From assembly GCF_900141905.1 (NCBI RefSeq), contig NZ_FQZF01000004.1, forward strand, positions 206,871-270,870: a stretch of 64,000 nucleotides of DNA. The letters run 5' to 3'. Within the stretch, counting starts at the first letter, position 1. Each line of letters opens with the position of its first letter. Made by a program: the position numbers and the translations under genes. This document shows positions 25,693-35,681 of the stretch, piece after piece. The notes under the pieces are model-generated. The model saw only the letters and a program-made list of their open reading frames with translations. It made no database searches and was not told where the DNA came from. Source of the stretch: Muricoccus roseus (GTDB lineage: Bacteria > Pseudomonadota > Alphaproteobacteria > Acetobacterales > Acetobacteraceae).

Positions 25693-26873
25693 ACAACAGC
25701 TTCGACGTGATCATCCTCGGCGCAGGGGCGGCGGGGATGATGTGCGCCTTCACCGCCGGCCGGCGCGGCAAGCGCGTGCTGCTGCTGGACCATGCCGACG
25801 CCCCGGGGGCGAAGATCCTCATCTCCGGCGGTGGGCGCTGCAACTTCACCAATACGGGGACGGAGCCCTCGCGCTTCTTCTCGGCCAATCCGCATTTCGC
25901 GCGCTCGGCCCTCTCCCGCTACACGCAGCACGACTTCATCGCGCTGGTCCAGCGCCACCGCATTCCCTATCATGAGAAGACGCTGGGCCAGCTGTTCTGC
26001 GACGGCTCCGCCCGCGCCATGGTGCAGCTGCTGCTGGACGAGTGTGAGGCAGCGGGCGTCGATCTCCGCCTGCGGCACCGCATCCTGGATGTCAGCCGCG
26101 CCGAGGGCTTCCGGGTGGAGACGGACCGGGGCATCTTCAGCGCTCCGGCGCTGGTCCTGGCCACAGGAGGGCTCTCGATCCCGAAGATGGGGGCGACCGG
26201 GCTCTCGCTGGACCTCGCCCGCCGCTTCGGCCTGCCCCTGGTGGAGCCGCGCCCCGGGCTGGTGCCGCTGACCTTCGGGGAGGCCGACCTCGCGCTGATG
26301 CGCCCGATCTCCGGCGTCTCCCTGCCTGTCGAGGCCCGCGCGGGCAAGGCGCGCTTCCGGGAGGCGATGCTCTTCACCCATCGCGGCCTGTCCGGGCCCG
26401 CCATCCTGCAAATCTCCACGCCCTGGCGGGCGGGGGAGGCGGTGACGCTCGACCTGCTGCCGGATGTCGATGCCACGGCCTGGCTGCTGGCCCGCAAGGA
26501 GGAGCGGCCGCGCGCGGCGCTGCATACGGTGCTGGCGGAGCGGCTGCCCCAGCGCCTGGCCACGGCACTGGGCCAGACCCGGCTGGCCCAGCACACCCGC
26601 CCCGTCGGCGAGCTGGGCAACAAGGCGCTGAAGGAGGTCTCCGCCCTGCTAAAGGGCATGGCGCTGACACCAGTGGGAACGGAGGGCTACGCCAAAGCCG
26701 AGGTAATGGCTGGCGGCGTGGACACCGCCGCCCTGTCCTCCCAGACCATGGCCGCGAAGGACGTGCCCGGCCTGCATGTGATCGGCGAGGCGGTGGACGT
26801 CACGGGCTGGCTGGGCGGGTACAACTTTCAATGGGCGTGGTCGTCCGGCTGGTGCGCGGGGATGTCGGTCTAG
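25689..26873 (+). CDS. HI0933/BaiN-family NAD(P)/FAD-dependent oxidoreductase
   Basis: 394 aa. FAD-binding GAGAAGMMCAFTAGRRGKRV is at the N-terminus and the family signature GAKILISGGGRCNFTNTG follows; the C-terminal GWLGGYNFQWAWSSGWCAG closes the Rossmann fold. Members of this family (YhiN, BaiN) are flavin reductases or dehydrogenases of largely unknown substrate. Translation is coupled to the aldehyde dehydrogenase by a 4-nt overlap, hinting at a joint oxidative task. Repeat copy B follows. Confidence 0.9.
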   Translation: MNNSFDVIILGAGAAGMMCAFTAGRRGKRVLLLDHADAPGAKILISGGGRCNFTNTGTEPSRFFSANPHFARSALSRYTQHDFIALVQRHRIPYHEKTLGQLFCDGSARAMVQLLLDECEAAGVDLRLRHRILDVSRAEGFRVETDRGIFSAPALVLATGGLSIPKMGATGLSLDLARRFGLPLVEPRPGLVPLTFGEADLALMRPISGVSLPVEARAGKARFREAMLFTHRGLSGPAILQISTPWRAGEAVTLDLLPDVDATAWLLARKEERPRAALHTVLAERLPQRLATALGQTRLAQHTRPVGELGNKALKEVSALLKGMALTPVGTEGYAKAEVMAGGVDTAALSSQTMAAKDVPGLHVIGEAVDVTGWLGGYNFQWAWSSGWCAGMSV

Positions 26874-26913
26874 GCTGCTCCGTTTGCGCTAAGGCTTGCG
26901 TCGGATCTCCGGC

Positions 26914-27150
26914 GGAGGGCTCTGCCCTCCACCCCCCAAGGGCCTGAGGCCCTTGGAACCCCGTCTGACTGCCGTGGATGCCCAGGATCGAAGGGGTCTC
27001 TGGTTGAGGGCGCTTTTTCTGCCTTTGCAGTCGCCTCGGGTCCACGACCCGAGGCGCACCGTCAGCCCGGTGATTCCAAACTTCTAAAAGGAGATGATGC
27101 TGAGGGGGCCGGGGAGAGGAAGAATTCCTTCTTCCTCTCCCCGGGACAGA
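26914..27150 (-). repeat. Dispersed multi-hairpin repeat, copy B
   Basis: Reverse orientation, filling the 344-nt gap between two plus-strand genes. Read left to right: H4 26914-26930 (7-bp GGAGGGC stem), H3 26936-26956 (9-bp CCAAGGGCC stem, TGA loop), H2 27032-27056 (11 bp, with the GCCTCGGGTC core), H1 27109-27144 (16-bp stem, TTCC loop). No further gene is visible in the gap. Confidence 0.9.
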
Positions 27151-27217
27151 CCAGCAGTCCAGAACAGATACGCAGCGGTATGATTTCACCCCTGGAGATC
27201 CTATATCCCGCCCCGCC

Positions 27218-28849
27218 ATGCTGCGCCTGACCGAGATCAAGCTTCCCCTGGACCATCCCGACGACGCGCTGCGCGATGCCGTGCTGACCCGGCTGCGCTT
27301 GCCGCCCGAGGACCTGCTGGACATCACCGTGTTCCGCCGCGGCCATGACGCGCGGCGGCGCGGCGCGATCGCGCTGATCTACACTTTGGACGTGGCGGTG
27401 CGGGACGAGCCTGCGGTGCTGGCGCGCATGGCGGGCGAGAAGCATGTCGCCCCGACGCCGGAGACGGCCTATCGCCTGCCGCAGGCCCCGGCCGTGCCGC
27501 CGCGGCTTCGCCCGGTGGTGGTGGGGGCGGGGCCCTGCGGGCTTTTCGCCATGCTGATCCTGGCGCAGATGGGCCTGCGACCCATCCTGCTGGAGCGCGG
27601 CAAGGTGGTGCGCCAGCGCACGCAGGACACATGGGGCCTGTGGCGCCGCTCGGTGCTGACGCCGGAGTCGAACGTGCAGTTCGGCGAGGGCGGGGCGGGC
27701 ACCTTCTCGGATGGCAAGCTCTACAGCGGCATCGGCGACAACGCGAACCGCATCCGCAAGGTGCTGGAGGAGTTCGTAAAGGCCGGGGCGCCGGAGGAGA
27801 TCCTCTACGTCTCCAAGCCGCATATCGGCACCTTCCGCTTGGTCTCCATGGTTGAGCACATGCGGGCGCATATCGAATCCCTGGGCGGCGAGTACCGCTT
27901 CGGCACGCGGGTGGAGCAGCTGGAGCTGGGGCCGGACCGGCGGCTGCGCGGCCTGCATCTCTCGGATGGCAGCTTCCTCGAGGCCGACCATGCCGTGCTC
28001 GCGGTGGGCCACTCCGCGCGCGACACCTTCGCTATGCTGCATGAGCGCGGCGTCTTCATGGAGGCCAAGCCCTTCTCCATCGGCGTGCGGATCGAACATC
28101 CCCAGGGCCTCATCGACCGCTGCCGCTTCGGCCCCCAGGCGGGGCACCCGGTGCTCGGCGCGGCCGACTACAAGCTGGTGCACCACTGCAAGACGCCCGA
28201 GGCGGAGGGACGCGCCGTCTATTCCTTCTGCATGTGCCCCGGCGGCACGGTCGTCGCGGCGGCATCGGAGCCCGGGCGGCTGGTGACGAACGGGATGAGC
28301 CAGTATTCGCGCAACGAGCGCAACGCGAACGCCGCCATCGTCGTGAGCATCACGCCGGAGCGCGACTATCCCGGCTCGCCGCTCGCGGGCATCGCCCTGC
28401 AACGTTACTGGGAAGAGCGTGCCTTCCAGGTCGGCGGCGGCGACTACAGGGCGCCGGCGCAGCGGGTGGAGGATTTCCTCGCCGGGCGGCCCTCCACGAA
28501 GCTCGGGGAGGTCGTTCCCTCCTACCGGCCAGGCGTGACGCCGACCGACCTTTCGCTCTGCCTGCCAGATTTCGCCACGGCCGCCATCCGGGAGGCGCTG
28601 CCGGCCTTCGACCGCCAGATCAAGGGCTTCGCCATGGGGGACGCGGTGATGACGGCGGTGGAGACGCGCACCTCCTCACCCCTGCGCATCCGGCGCGACG
28701 AGACGGGCCAGAGCCTGAACACCCCAGGCCTGTTCCCGGCGGGGGAGGGGGCGGGCTATGCCGGCGGCATCCTCTCGGCCGGGGTGGACGGCATCCGTGC
28801 CGCCGAGGCCGTGGCGGCGAGCCTTTCGGCGGTCGCCCTGGCCGGGTGA
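27218..28849 (+). CDS. FAD-dependent dehydrogenase, COG2509 type
   Basis: 543 aa. An N-terminal ferredoxin-like extension of about 95 residues (TEIKLPLDHPDDALRDAVLT) precedes FAD-binding VVVGAGPCGLFAMLILAQMG. Family landmarks are FGEGGAGTFSDGKLYSGIGD, FCMCPGGTVVAAASEPG and GEGAGYAGGILSAGVDGIRA near the C-terminus. These long flavoproteins are widespread and lack an established reaction. The start codon lies 68 nt after repeat copy B and no other operon partner is seen. Confidence 0.9.
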   Translation: MLRLTEIKLPLDHPDDALRDAVLTRLRLPPEDLLDITVFRRGHDARRRGAIALIYTLDVAVRDEPAVLARMAGEKHVAPTPETAYRLPQAPAVPPRLRPVVVGAGPCGLFAMLILAQMGLRPILLERGKVVRQRTQDTWGLWRRSVLTPESNVQFGEGGAGTFSDGKLYSGIGDNANRIRKVLEEFVKAGAPEEILYVSKPHIGTFRLVSMVEHMRAHIESLGGEYRFGTRVEQLELGPDRRLRGLHLSDGSFLEADHAVLAVGHSARDTFAMLHERGVFMEAKPFSIGVRIEHPQGLIDRCRFGPQAGHPVLGAADYKLVHHCKTPEAEGRAVYSFCMCPGGTVVAAASEPGRLVTNGMSQYSRNERNANAAIVVSITPERDYPGSPLAGIALQRYWEERAFQVGGGDYRAPAQRVEDFLAGRPSTKLGEVVPSYRPGVTPTDLSLCLPDFATAAIREALPAFDRQIKGFAMGDAVMTAVETRTSSPLRIRRDETGQSLNTPGLFPAGEGAGYAGGILSAGVDGIRAAEAVAASLSAVALAG

Positions 28850-28974
28850 GGGCCGCGTGCATCACCGGGGTCAATGAGGGTGATTGACGCCGCGCGGGGC
28901 GCCAAGCCTCGCGGCGCGGCGCCGCGATGAATAGGTAGCCGTCGCTGAACGACGACTGCTGACGAGGAACCGAC

Positions 28975-30006
28975 GTGGCCCTTCCCCTTGAATTCGCCCT
29001 GGACACCTTCGGGGATGTCACCTCCGGCCCGGACGGCGCGCTGCTGCCCCATGCCCAGGTCCTGCGGAACCTGATCGACGAAGCCGTGCTGGCGGATGGG
29101 CTGGGCATCGACTTCTTCGGCGTGGGCGAGCACCACCGGGAGGACTTCGCGGTCTCCTCGCCCGAGGTGCTGCTGGGTGCCATCGCCGCCCGCACAAGCC
29201 GCATCCGCCTGGGCACGGCGGTCACGGTGCTCAGCTCCGATGACCCGATCCGCGTGTTCCAGCGCTTCTCCACCCTCGATGCCGTCTCTAACGGAAGGGC
29301 GGAGGTGATCCTGGGGCGCGGCTCCTTCACGGAATCCTTCCCGCTCTTCGGCTTCGACCTGCAGGATTACGAGACCCTGTTCGAGGAGAAGCTGGACCTC
29401 TTCGCCGCCGTGCGCAGCGGGCGGCCCGTGACCTGGAAGGGCACCACCCGCGCGCCGCTGCAGGACCAGCGCGTCTTCCCGCCGATCGAGAACGGGACGC
29501 TCAAGGCCTGGATCGGCGTGGGCGGCAGCCCGCAATCCGTGATCCGCGCCGCCCGCTACGGCATGCCGCTGATGCTGGCCATCATCGGCGGGGACCCCGT
29601 GCGCTTCCGCCCCTATGTGGACCTGTTCCACCAGGCGCTGGAGAAGCTGGGCCAGCCCGTGCAGCCCATCGGCGTGCATTCCCACGGCTATGTCGCCGAG
29701 ACGGACGAGCAGGCGAAGGAGGAGCTCTGGCCGCACTGGAAGCGCTCCCGCGACCAGATCGGCGGCGAGCGCGGCTGGCCCCCGGCGCAGCGGGCCGATT
29801 TCGAGCGCGAGATCAGCAGCGGCTCCCTCTATCTCGGCGCGCCGGAAACCGTGGCCCGGAAGATCGCGGGCACGGTGAAGGCGCTCGGCCTCTCGCGCTT
29901 CGAGATGAAGTACAGCGCGGGTTCCCTGCCGCATGAGAAGATGATGCGCAGCATCGAGCTCTATGGGAGCAAGGTGATGCCGCTAGTCCGCGACCTGCTG
30001 GGCTGA
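28975..30006 (+). CDS. LLM-class flavin-dependent oxidoreductase (luciferase-like)
   Basis: 343 aa, GTG start with GAGGA 7 nt upstream. FFGVGEHHREDFAVSSPEVL, RIRLGTAVTVLSSDDPIRVF and SNGRAEVILGRGSFTESFPL are typical of the bacterial luciferase-like subgroup with single-component or FMN-reductase-supplied chemistry. GVGGSPQSVIRAARYGMPLM lies in the second half. Substrate unknown. It precedes ligD by 62 nt but has no functional link to it. Confidence 0.88.
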   Translation: MALPLEFALDTFGDVTSGPDGALLPHAQVLRNLIDEAVLADGLGIDFFGVGEHHREDFAVSSPEVLLGAIAARTSRIRLGTAVTVLSSDDPIRVFQRFSTLDAVSNGRAEVILGRGSFTESFPLFGFDLQDYETLFEEKLDLFAAVRSGRPVTWKGTTRAPLQDQRVFPPIENGTLKAWIGVGGSPQSVIRAARYGMPLMLAIIGGDPVRFRPYVDLFHQALEKLGQPVQPIGVHSHGYVAETDEQAKEELWPHWKRSRDQIGGERGWPPAQRADFEREISSGSLYLGAPETVARKIAGTVKALGLSRFEMKYSAGSLPHEKMMRSIELYGSKVMPLVRDLLG

Positions 30007-30068
30007 GGCCGCGCCCGGAATCGGCCGGGCCGGAACCGGGATGGCGGGATCCGCGTTGCGAGACCGCC

Positions 30069-31601
30069 ATGGCCGAAGATCCCCTCGCCCCCTATCGCGC
30101 CAAACGCGATTTCCGCCGCACCGCCGAACCGGAAGGGGCCGCCCCGAAGCGCCGCAAGGCGAAGGCGCTCTCCTTCGTGGTGCAGAAGCACGACGCCACG
30201 CGCCTGCACTATGATTTCCGGCTGGAGCTGGGCGGGGTCCTGAAGTCCTGGGCCGTCACACGCGGCCCGAGCCTGGACCCGGCGGAGAAGCGCCTGGCGG
30301 TGGAGGTGGAGGACCACCCCCTCGAATATGGCGGCTTCGAGGGCACCATCGCCGAGGGGTATGGCGCCGGCACCGTCATGCTCTGGGACCGCGGCAGCTG
30401 GGAGCCGGAATCCGATGACCCCGCCGCGGATCTGGAGAAGGGCCGCCTGCGCTTCACCCTGCATGGGGAGCGCCTGAAGGGCGGCTGGCACCTCGTGCGG
30501 ATGCGCCCGCGCGGGCGGGAGAGCCGGACCAACTGGCTGCTCATCAAGGATGAGGACGAGGCGGCGCATCCGGGCGACAAGGACGCGCTGCTGGCCGGCT
30601 TCACCACCTCCGTCGCCACGGGCCGGGACCTGAACGCGATCGCCGGGAAGCAGGACGGCCCGGCGAAGCCGCCCCGGAAGCGCGCGGCGCCGAAGAAGGA
30701 TCCCGAGTCCCCTCCCGCGAAGAAGCGCGCCTCCTCCTCCGCCCGCGTGACGGTGGCCGGCGTCGCGCTCACCCATCCGGACAAGCCTCTCTGGCCCGAG
30801 GATGGCATCACCAAGCGTGACCTGGCCGAATACATGGAGGCGGTGGCCCCCCGGCTCTTCCCCTGGGTCGAGGGCCGGCCGCTCTCCCTGCTGCGCGCGC
30901 CGGACGGGATCAACGGGGAGCGGTTCTTCCAGCGCCATGGCGGTCGTGGCGTCTCGCCGCTGCTGACGCAGGTGAAGCCGAGGGGGGAGGAGTCCTCCCT
31001 GCTGCAGGTGGACAAGCCCGAGGCCCTGGTGGGGCTGGCGCAATGGGGGGCGCTGGAAATCCACCCCTGGCCCGCGCGCAGCACCGCCATCACCCGTCCC
31101 GACCGCCTGATCCTGGACCTGGACCCGGCCGAGGACCTGCCCTTCACCGCCGTGGTGGAGGCCGCGCTGGTCCTGCGGGAAGGCGTCTCGGCCATGGGCC
31201 TCATTCCCTTCTGCAAGACCACGGGCGGCAAGGGGCTGCACATCGTCGTGCCGGTCTCGGGCGCGAGCTGGAAAACCCTGCACGACACGGCAGCCCGGAT
31301 CTGCGAGGCGCTGGAGGCGGAGGCGCCGGACCGCTTCACGACCAGCAGTTCAAAGGCCGTGCGCGGCGGACGGATCTTCCTGGATTTCCAGCGCAATGCC
31401 CGCGGCGCGTCAGCGGTGGCCGCCTGGTCGCCGCGCGCACGCCCCGGCGCCACCGTCTCGATGCCGCTGGACTGGGCCGAGGTGAGGGAAGGGCTGGACC
31501 CCAAGGCCTTCACCCTACGCACGGCCCCCGCACGGCTGAAGACCGCCGATCCCTGGCAGGATTTCGAGGCCTCCGCGCGGCCGCTTCCGAAGAAGGGGTG
31601 A
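30069..31601 (+). CDS. ligD: LigD-type NHEJ protein lacking the ligase domain (phosphoesterase + polymerase)
   Basis: 510 aa. Residues about 1-190: 3'-phosphoesterase domain (VVQKHDATRLHYDFRLELGG, VEDHPLEYGGFEGTIAEGYG). Residues about 190-230: Lys/Pro/Ala-rich linker. Residues about 230-510: primase-polymerase domain (LTHPDKPLWPEDGITKRDLA, LILDLDPAED with the catalytic aspartates, TTGGKGLHIVVP, FLDFQRNARG). Full LigD is about 800-850 aa with an ATP-dependent ligase module between or beside these; no KxDGxR adenylation motif is present here. It would process and fill broken ends but would need another ligase. No ku gene is nearby. Confidence 0.9.
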   Translation: MAEDPLAPYRAKRDFRRTAEPEGAAPKRRKAKALSFVVQKHDATRLHYDFRLELGGVLKSWAVTRGPSLDPAEKRLAVEVEDHPLEYGGFEGTIAEGYGAGTVMLWDRGSWEPESDDPAADLEKGRLRFTLHGERLKGGWHLVRMRPRGRESRTNWLLIKDEDEAAHPGDKDALLAGFTTSVATGRDLNAIAGKQDGPAKPPRKRAAPKKDPESPPAKKRASSSARVTVAGVALTHPDKPLWPEDGITKRDLAEYMEAVAPRLFPWVEGRPLSLLRAPDGINGERFFQRHGGRGVSPLLTQVKPRGEESSLLQVDKPEALVGLAQWGALEIHPWPARSTAITRPDRLILDLDPAEDLPFTAVVEAALVLREGVSAMGLIPFCKTTGGKGLHIVVPVSGASWKTLHDTAARICEALEAEAPDRFTTSSSKAVRGGRIFLDFQRNARGASAVAAWSPRARPGATVSMPLDWAEVREGLDPKAFTLRTAPARLKTADPWQDFEASARPLPKKG

Positions 31602-31619
31602 TGGGATTGTGGGCTTCCC

Positions 31620-31858
31620 GTTGAGGGCTCCGCCCTCAACCCGCCAAGGGCCTGAGACCCTTGGAACCCCGTTTGACTGCCGTGGATACCCCGGATCAAA
31701 GGGGTCTCTGGTTGAAGGGGGCCTTTCCTGCCTTCGCAGTCGCCTGAGGTCATCGACCTCAGGCGCACCGTCAGCCGGATGATTCCAACTCGAAGAAAAA
31801 GATGATGGTGAGGGGACCGGGGAGAGGAAGAATTCCTTCTTCCTCTCCCCGGGACAGA
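31620..31858 (-). repeat. Dispersed multi-hairpin repeat, copy C
   Basis: Reverse orientation between convergent ligD and an SDR gene. H4 31620-31640 (9-bp stem), H3 31644-31664 (7-bp stem; one arm has a mismatch), H2 31741-31765 (GCCTGAGGTC core), H1 31817-31852 (16-bp stem, TTCC loop). H2 differs from copies B and D at two stem positions, both with the compensating change. Confidence 0.9.
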
Positions 31859-31896
31859 CAGTCACCCGGGAAAGCCGGAGCCTACCGTGCGGACGC

Positions 31897-32685
31897 CTAC
31901 TGCTTCTTGTGTCCGGGTTCGGCCATGCCGCGATGCATCTCCGCCGTCACCGCGGCGGGCAGCACGTTGGCCATGGCGGACTGCACCTTGTTCTTCAGGC
32001 CGTAGACCACGTCGCCATCACCGCGCAGCATGGCCGCGAAGCCGGTCTTCGCCACCTCCGCCGGGTCGTCCTTCTTCTGCTGGCCGACCGGCGTGTCCAT
32101 GAGGTCGCCGCGCTCGAAGAACTCGGTCTCGGTCGGGCCGGGCATGAGGCAGGTGACGGTGATGTTGGTGTCCTTCAGCTCGTTCCGGATGGCCCAGGAG
32201 AAGGAGTTCAGGAACGACTTGGTGCCGTTGTACACCGCCTGGAAGGTGCCGGGCATGAAGCCGGCGATGGAGCCGGTGATCAGGATCTTCCCGGCGTTCC
32301 GCGCCCGCATCTCCCGCCCGACCTTCTGGATCAGGTAGATCGTGCCGGTGATGTTGGTGTCCACCACGCGGCGCGCCTCGTCCCAGTCCTGGTCGAGAAA
32401 GCCCTTGCCGAGGCCGCGCCCCGCATTGGCGACGAGAACCTCGACCGGGCGGCCCTTCGTGGCCGCGAGGAGCTGGTCCACGCCTCCGGTGGTGGCGAGG
32501 TCGGCCTGGACGGCCTCGACCTTCGTGCCCGAGGCGCGCAGCTCGGTGGCGGCCGCCTCGATCTCCGGCTCGTCGGCCACGATCAGCAGGTCATAGCCAT
32601 GCTGCGCGGCCTCCTTCGCCAGCTCCCGGCCGATGCCGGTGGATGCGCCCGTGACGATGGCCAGAGGCTTCATGGATTCAGCCAT
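31897..32685 (-). CDS. Short-chain dehydrogenase (DltE-like SDR)
   Basis: 262 aa. Nucleotide site VTGASTGIGRELAKEAAQHG (TGxxxGxG), then NAGRG, the catalytic serine in GSIAGFMPG and the YNGTKSF motif (YxxxK). It carries a polar C-terminal tail (EMHRGMAEPGHKKQ). It is the last gene of a leftward trio with a zinc alcohol dehydrogenase and a second SDR, separated by 24 nt from the former. Substrate unknown; a stress-linked oxidoreductase set is the best guess. Confidence 0.9.
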   Translation of the reverse strand: MAESMKPLAIVTGASTGIGRELAKEAAQHGYDLLIVADEPEIEAAATELRASGTKVEAVQADLATTGGVDQLLAATKGRPVEVLVANAGRGLGKGFLDQDWDEARRVVDTNITGTIYLIQKVGREMRARNAGKILITGSIAGFMPGTFQAVYNGTKSFLNSFSWAIRNELKDTNITVTCLMPGPTETEFFERGDLMDTPVGQQKKDDPAEVAKTGFAAMLRGDGDVVYGLKNKVQSAMANVLPAAVTAEMHRGMAEPGHKKQ

Positions 32686-32709
32686 GGTGGCTTCCTTGTG
32701 CTTCGGGGG

Positions 32710-33879
32710 TCAGGGCTTCAGGACGACCTTGATGCAGCCGTCCTTCTTGTCCCGGAAGGTCTTGTAGAGATCGGGCCCATCCTCGAGCTTCGCCGTGTGG
32801 GTGATGACGAAGGAGGGGTCGATTTCCCCCTTCTGGATTCGCTCGAGAAGGATGGGCAGGTAGTGCTGCACCGGGGTCTGGGCCATGCGGAAGGTCAGGC
32901 CGCGGTTGATGGCGGACCCCATCGGGATCTTGTCTAGGAAGCCCCCATAGACGCCGATGATGGAAACCGTGCCGAAGTTCCGCACGCAATGGATCGCCTG
33001 GCGAAGCACATGGGGGCGGTCCGTCCCCATGAAGGTCGCGACCTTGATGCGGTCGATCACGGAATCGAAGCTGGCGAAGGTGTCGGCCTCCGTGCCCACC
33101 GCGTCGATGCAGGCATCGGCGCCGCGGCCCTTCGTCTTCTCCTGGATCGCGTCATAGACATCGACCTCGCGGAAATCGAGCGTCTCGGCACCAGCCGCGC
33201 GGGCCATGGCCAGGCGCTCCGGCACGGTATCGATCGCGATCACGCGCTCCGCGCCCAGCAGGAAGGCGCTGCGGATCGCCATCTGCCCCACCGGGCCGCA
33301 GCCCCATATGGCGATGGTCTCGCCGCCTTTGATGTTGCAGAACTCGGCGCCCATGTAGCCCGTGGGGAAGATGTCCGAGAGGAAGAGAACCTGCTCGTCC
33401 GTCATCCCCTCCGGCACCTTGATGGGGCCGACATCGGCATAGGGCACGCGCACATATTCGGCCTGCCCGCCCGGGAAGCCGCCGAGGATGTGGGAGTAGC
33501 CGAACAGCCCGGCGGGCGAGTGGCCCCACATCTTCTCGGCCACCTTGGCATTCGGGTTGGACCGCTCGCAGCCCGAGAACCAGCCGTTCTTGCAGAAGAA
33601 GCACTCGCCGCAGGAGATGGTGAAGGGCACCACCACGCGGTCGCCGACCTTCAGCTTCTTGTTGTCCTTGCCGACCTCGACGACCTCGCCCATGCATTCA
33701 TGGCCGACCACGTCGCCACGCTCCATGCCCGGGATCATCCCGTCCATGATGTGCAGGTCGGACCCGCAGATGGCGCAGGAGGAAACCTTGATGATGGCGT
33801 CGCGGCCGTCCTCGATCTTCGGGTCGGGCACGGTCTCGCAGCGCATGTCGCCCTTGCCGTGCCAGGTGATCGCCTTCAT
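32710..33879 (-). CDS. Zinc-dependent alcohol dehydrogenase (formaldehyde dehydrogenase-like MDR)
   Basis: 389 aa. Catalytic zinc ligands in [14 protein letters not shown] and [12 protein letters not shown]; structural zinc cysteines in [18 protein letters not shown]; Rossmann [20 protein letters not shown]. The sequence is close to the glutathione-independent formaldehyde dehydrogenase-like group often labelled as stress or glutathione-related. It stands between two SDR genes in the same orientation, with a 116-nt upstream gap to the next. Confidence 0.9.
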   Translation of the reverse strand: MKAITWHGKGDMRCETVPDPKIEDGRDAIIKVSSCAICGSDLHIMDGMIPGMERGDVVGHECMGEVVEVGKDNKKLKVGDRVVVPFTISCGECFFCKNGWFSGCERSNPNAKVAEKMWGHSPAGLFGYSHILGGFPGGQAEYVRVPYADVGPIKVPEGMTDEQVLFLSDIFPTGYMGAEFCNIKGGETIAIWGCGPVGQMAIRSAFLLGAERVIAIDTVPERLAMARAAGAETLDFREVDVYDAIQEKTKGRGADACIDAVGTEADTFASFDSVIDRIKVATFMGTDRPHVLRQAIHCVRNFGTVSIIGVYGGFLDKIPMGSAINRGLTFRMAQTPVQHYLPILLERIQKGEIDPSFVITHTAKLEDGPDLYKTFRDKKDGCIKVVLKP

Positions 33880-33995
33880 GCGGGTGGTCTCCAGGAATGT
33901 GGGGAGCGGCGCGCCGGAGGGGGCGCGGCCGGGCCATTCAGGGGATTGGAACGCGAGGCGGCGCGATCCGCTGCATGGCGGCGCGCCGCGGCGCG

Positions 33996-34868
33996 TCAGC
34001 CGTTCACTACATCCCCGCCATTCGGGTGCAGCACCTGCCCGTTGATGTAGGAACTGTCCGCCTCCGAGGCGAGGAAGATGTAGGAGGGCGCGACCTCGTC
34101 CGGCTGCCCGGCGCGCCCCATCTTGGCGGAGCTGCCATGCTGGGCCGTGCGCTCCTCGTTGAAGCTGGCGGGGATCAGCGGCGTCCAGATCGGCCCCGGC
34201 GCCACCGCGTTCACGCGGATCTTGCGCTTCTCGAAAAGCTGCTGCGACAGGCTGCGCGTGAAGGCGACGATCGCACCCTTGGTGCTGGCATAGTCCACCA
34301 GCTGCGGGCTGCCGCGATAGGCGGTGACCGAGGTGGTGTTGATGATCGCGCCGCCATCCGGCATGTGCGGCAGCGCGTATTTCGCCATCCAGAAATAGCC
34401 GAAGATGTTGGTGCGGAAGGTGCGCTCCACCTGCGCCTCCTCGATGTCGGCGAGATAGGCGACCTCATGCTGCTCGGCGGCGTTGTTCACCAGCACGTCG
34501 ATGCGCCCGCCGAGGAAGGCGACGGCGCGGGTGATGAAGCCCTTTACGAAGCTGGAATCGCCCACATCGCCCGCATAGGTCTCGCAGCGCCGCCCCGCGG
34601 CCTCGATCAGCCGCTTCGTCTCGGCGGCATCCTCATGCTCGTCCTTGTAAAGGATGACGACATCCGCGCCCTCCTTGGCGAAGCCGACGGCGACCGCGCG
34701 CCCGATGCCGGAATCGCCGCCGGTCACGATCGCCTTTTTGCCCTCCAGCTTGCCCGATGCCTTCCACCCCTCCATCGAGGACTGGGGGCGCGGCGTCATC
34801 TCCGCCTCGCTTCCGGGCTGGTGGTCCTGGTGCTGGGGCGGCTGGGGGGGCTTGGGCTTGTCGGACAT
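33996..34868 (-). CDS. Short-chain dehydrogenase (YghA / general stress protein 39-like)
   Basis: 290 aa. A hydrophilic N-terminal extension rich in P/Q/K ([19 protein letters not shown]) precedes the SDR core: [29 protein letters not shown], the serine in [10 protein letters not shown] and the YASTKGAI motif. The extension and the core are typical of YghA and Bacillus GsiB-era stress dehydrogenases, so a role in stress survival is plausible. It is first in a leftward group with the zinc ADH and another SDR. Confidence 0.9.
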   Translation of the reverse strand: MSDKPKPPQPPQHQDHQPGSEAEMTPRPQSSMEGWKASGKLEGKKAIVTGGDSGIGRAVAVGFAKEGADVVILYKDEHEDAAETKRLIEAAGRRCETYAGDVGDSSFVKGFITRAVAFLGGRIDVLVNNAAEQHEVAYLADIEEAQVERTFRTNIFGYFWMAKYALPHMPDGGAIINTTSVTAYRGSPQLVDYASTKGAIVAFTRSLSQQLFEKRKIRVNAVAPGPIWTPLIPASFNEERTAQHGSSAKMGRAGQPDEVAPSYIFLASEADSSYINGQVLHPNGGDVVNG

Positions 34869-34973
34869 GCATCGACTCCTTGGCCCCGGCAGAACGGGAG
34901 CCGCGGCGCGGCGGTTTCCCCGCGCGGCCGAATTAACCCTCTGATTAACCTGTGTGAGTCACTCTCCCGCCCG

Positions 34974-35681
34974 ATGAGCACGCAGCCCATTCAGCCCCTG
35001 GCCGCGCGCCCGGCGCGCCCCGCGAAGGCGGTAGCCAAGACGGCGGACTTCAAGGGCGCCCTGGCCCGCGCGCAGGTCCCCTTCTCCATACCGGCGCCAC
35101 AACAGGCCGCCCGGACCATGCCGGAAAGCCGGGTGGCAACGCGGACGGCTGATTCGGTCTTCCGGGGCCGGATCGCGGCGCAGGAGAGCGCGGGCGCGGG
35201 CTGGGCTGCGCGCAACGCCAGCTCTGGCGCCCTCGGCCGCTACCAGATGCTGCCCGTGGCGCTGCGGGACATCGGCTGGCAGGACGCGGCCGGTGGCTGG
35301 ACCGAGCGTGCCGCGGCCATGAGCGTGCGGAGCGAAGCCGATTTCCTCGCCAACCCCGCGGCGCAGGAGGCCGCCATGGGCCTGTTCCTGCAGCGCGCCG
35401 AACGGCAGCTGGCCGCCAATGGCGCCCTGGGCGCGGCCGGCCAGACCGTGACGGCCACCGACGGGCAGCCCCTCGCCATCACCCAGGCCGGGTTGGTCGC
35501 CGCCGCCCATCGCCGGGGCGCCGGGGCGGTGGCGCGCTAGCTGGAGCACCGCACCCGCACCCCGGAAGCGCCCCTGCCCGAAGCCACCCGCGCGGCCTTC
35601 GCGAGCGTGGAGCAGCGCCTCCGCGACTTCGCCGGGGTGAGCTATGCCGGCGCCCGCACGGGCGTCAGCCCTTCCGCATGA
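34974..35681 (+). pseudogene. Lysozyme-like / transglycosylase-like gene interrupted by an in-frame TAG
   Basis: The frame from ATG 34974 stops at TAG 35538-35540 (188 aa) and then continues open for 46 codons to TGA 35679. Upstream sequence has a lysozyme-like core: RGRIAAQESAGAGW with a candidate catalytic Glu and SGALGRYQMLPVALRDIGWQ. The text crossing the stop, AAHRRGAGAVAR then LEHRT, suggests that the stop replaced a Tyr (TAC/TAT) codon. Its last 17 nt overlap the convergent GNAT gene. It may be decayed, or the stop may be a sequencing error; the 188-aa product could also be functional alone. Confidence 0.65.
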
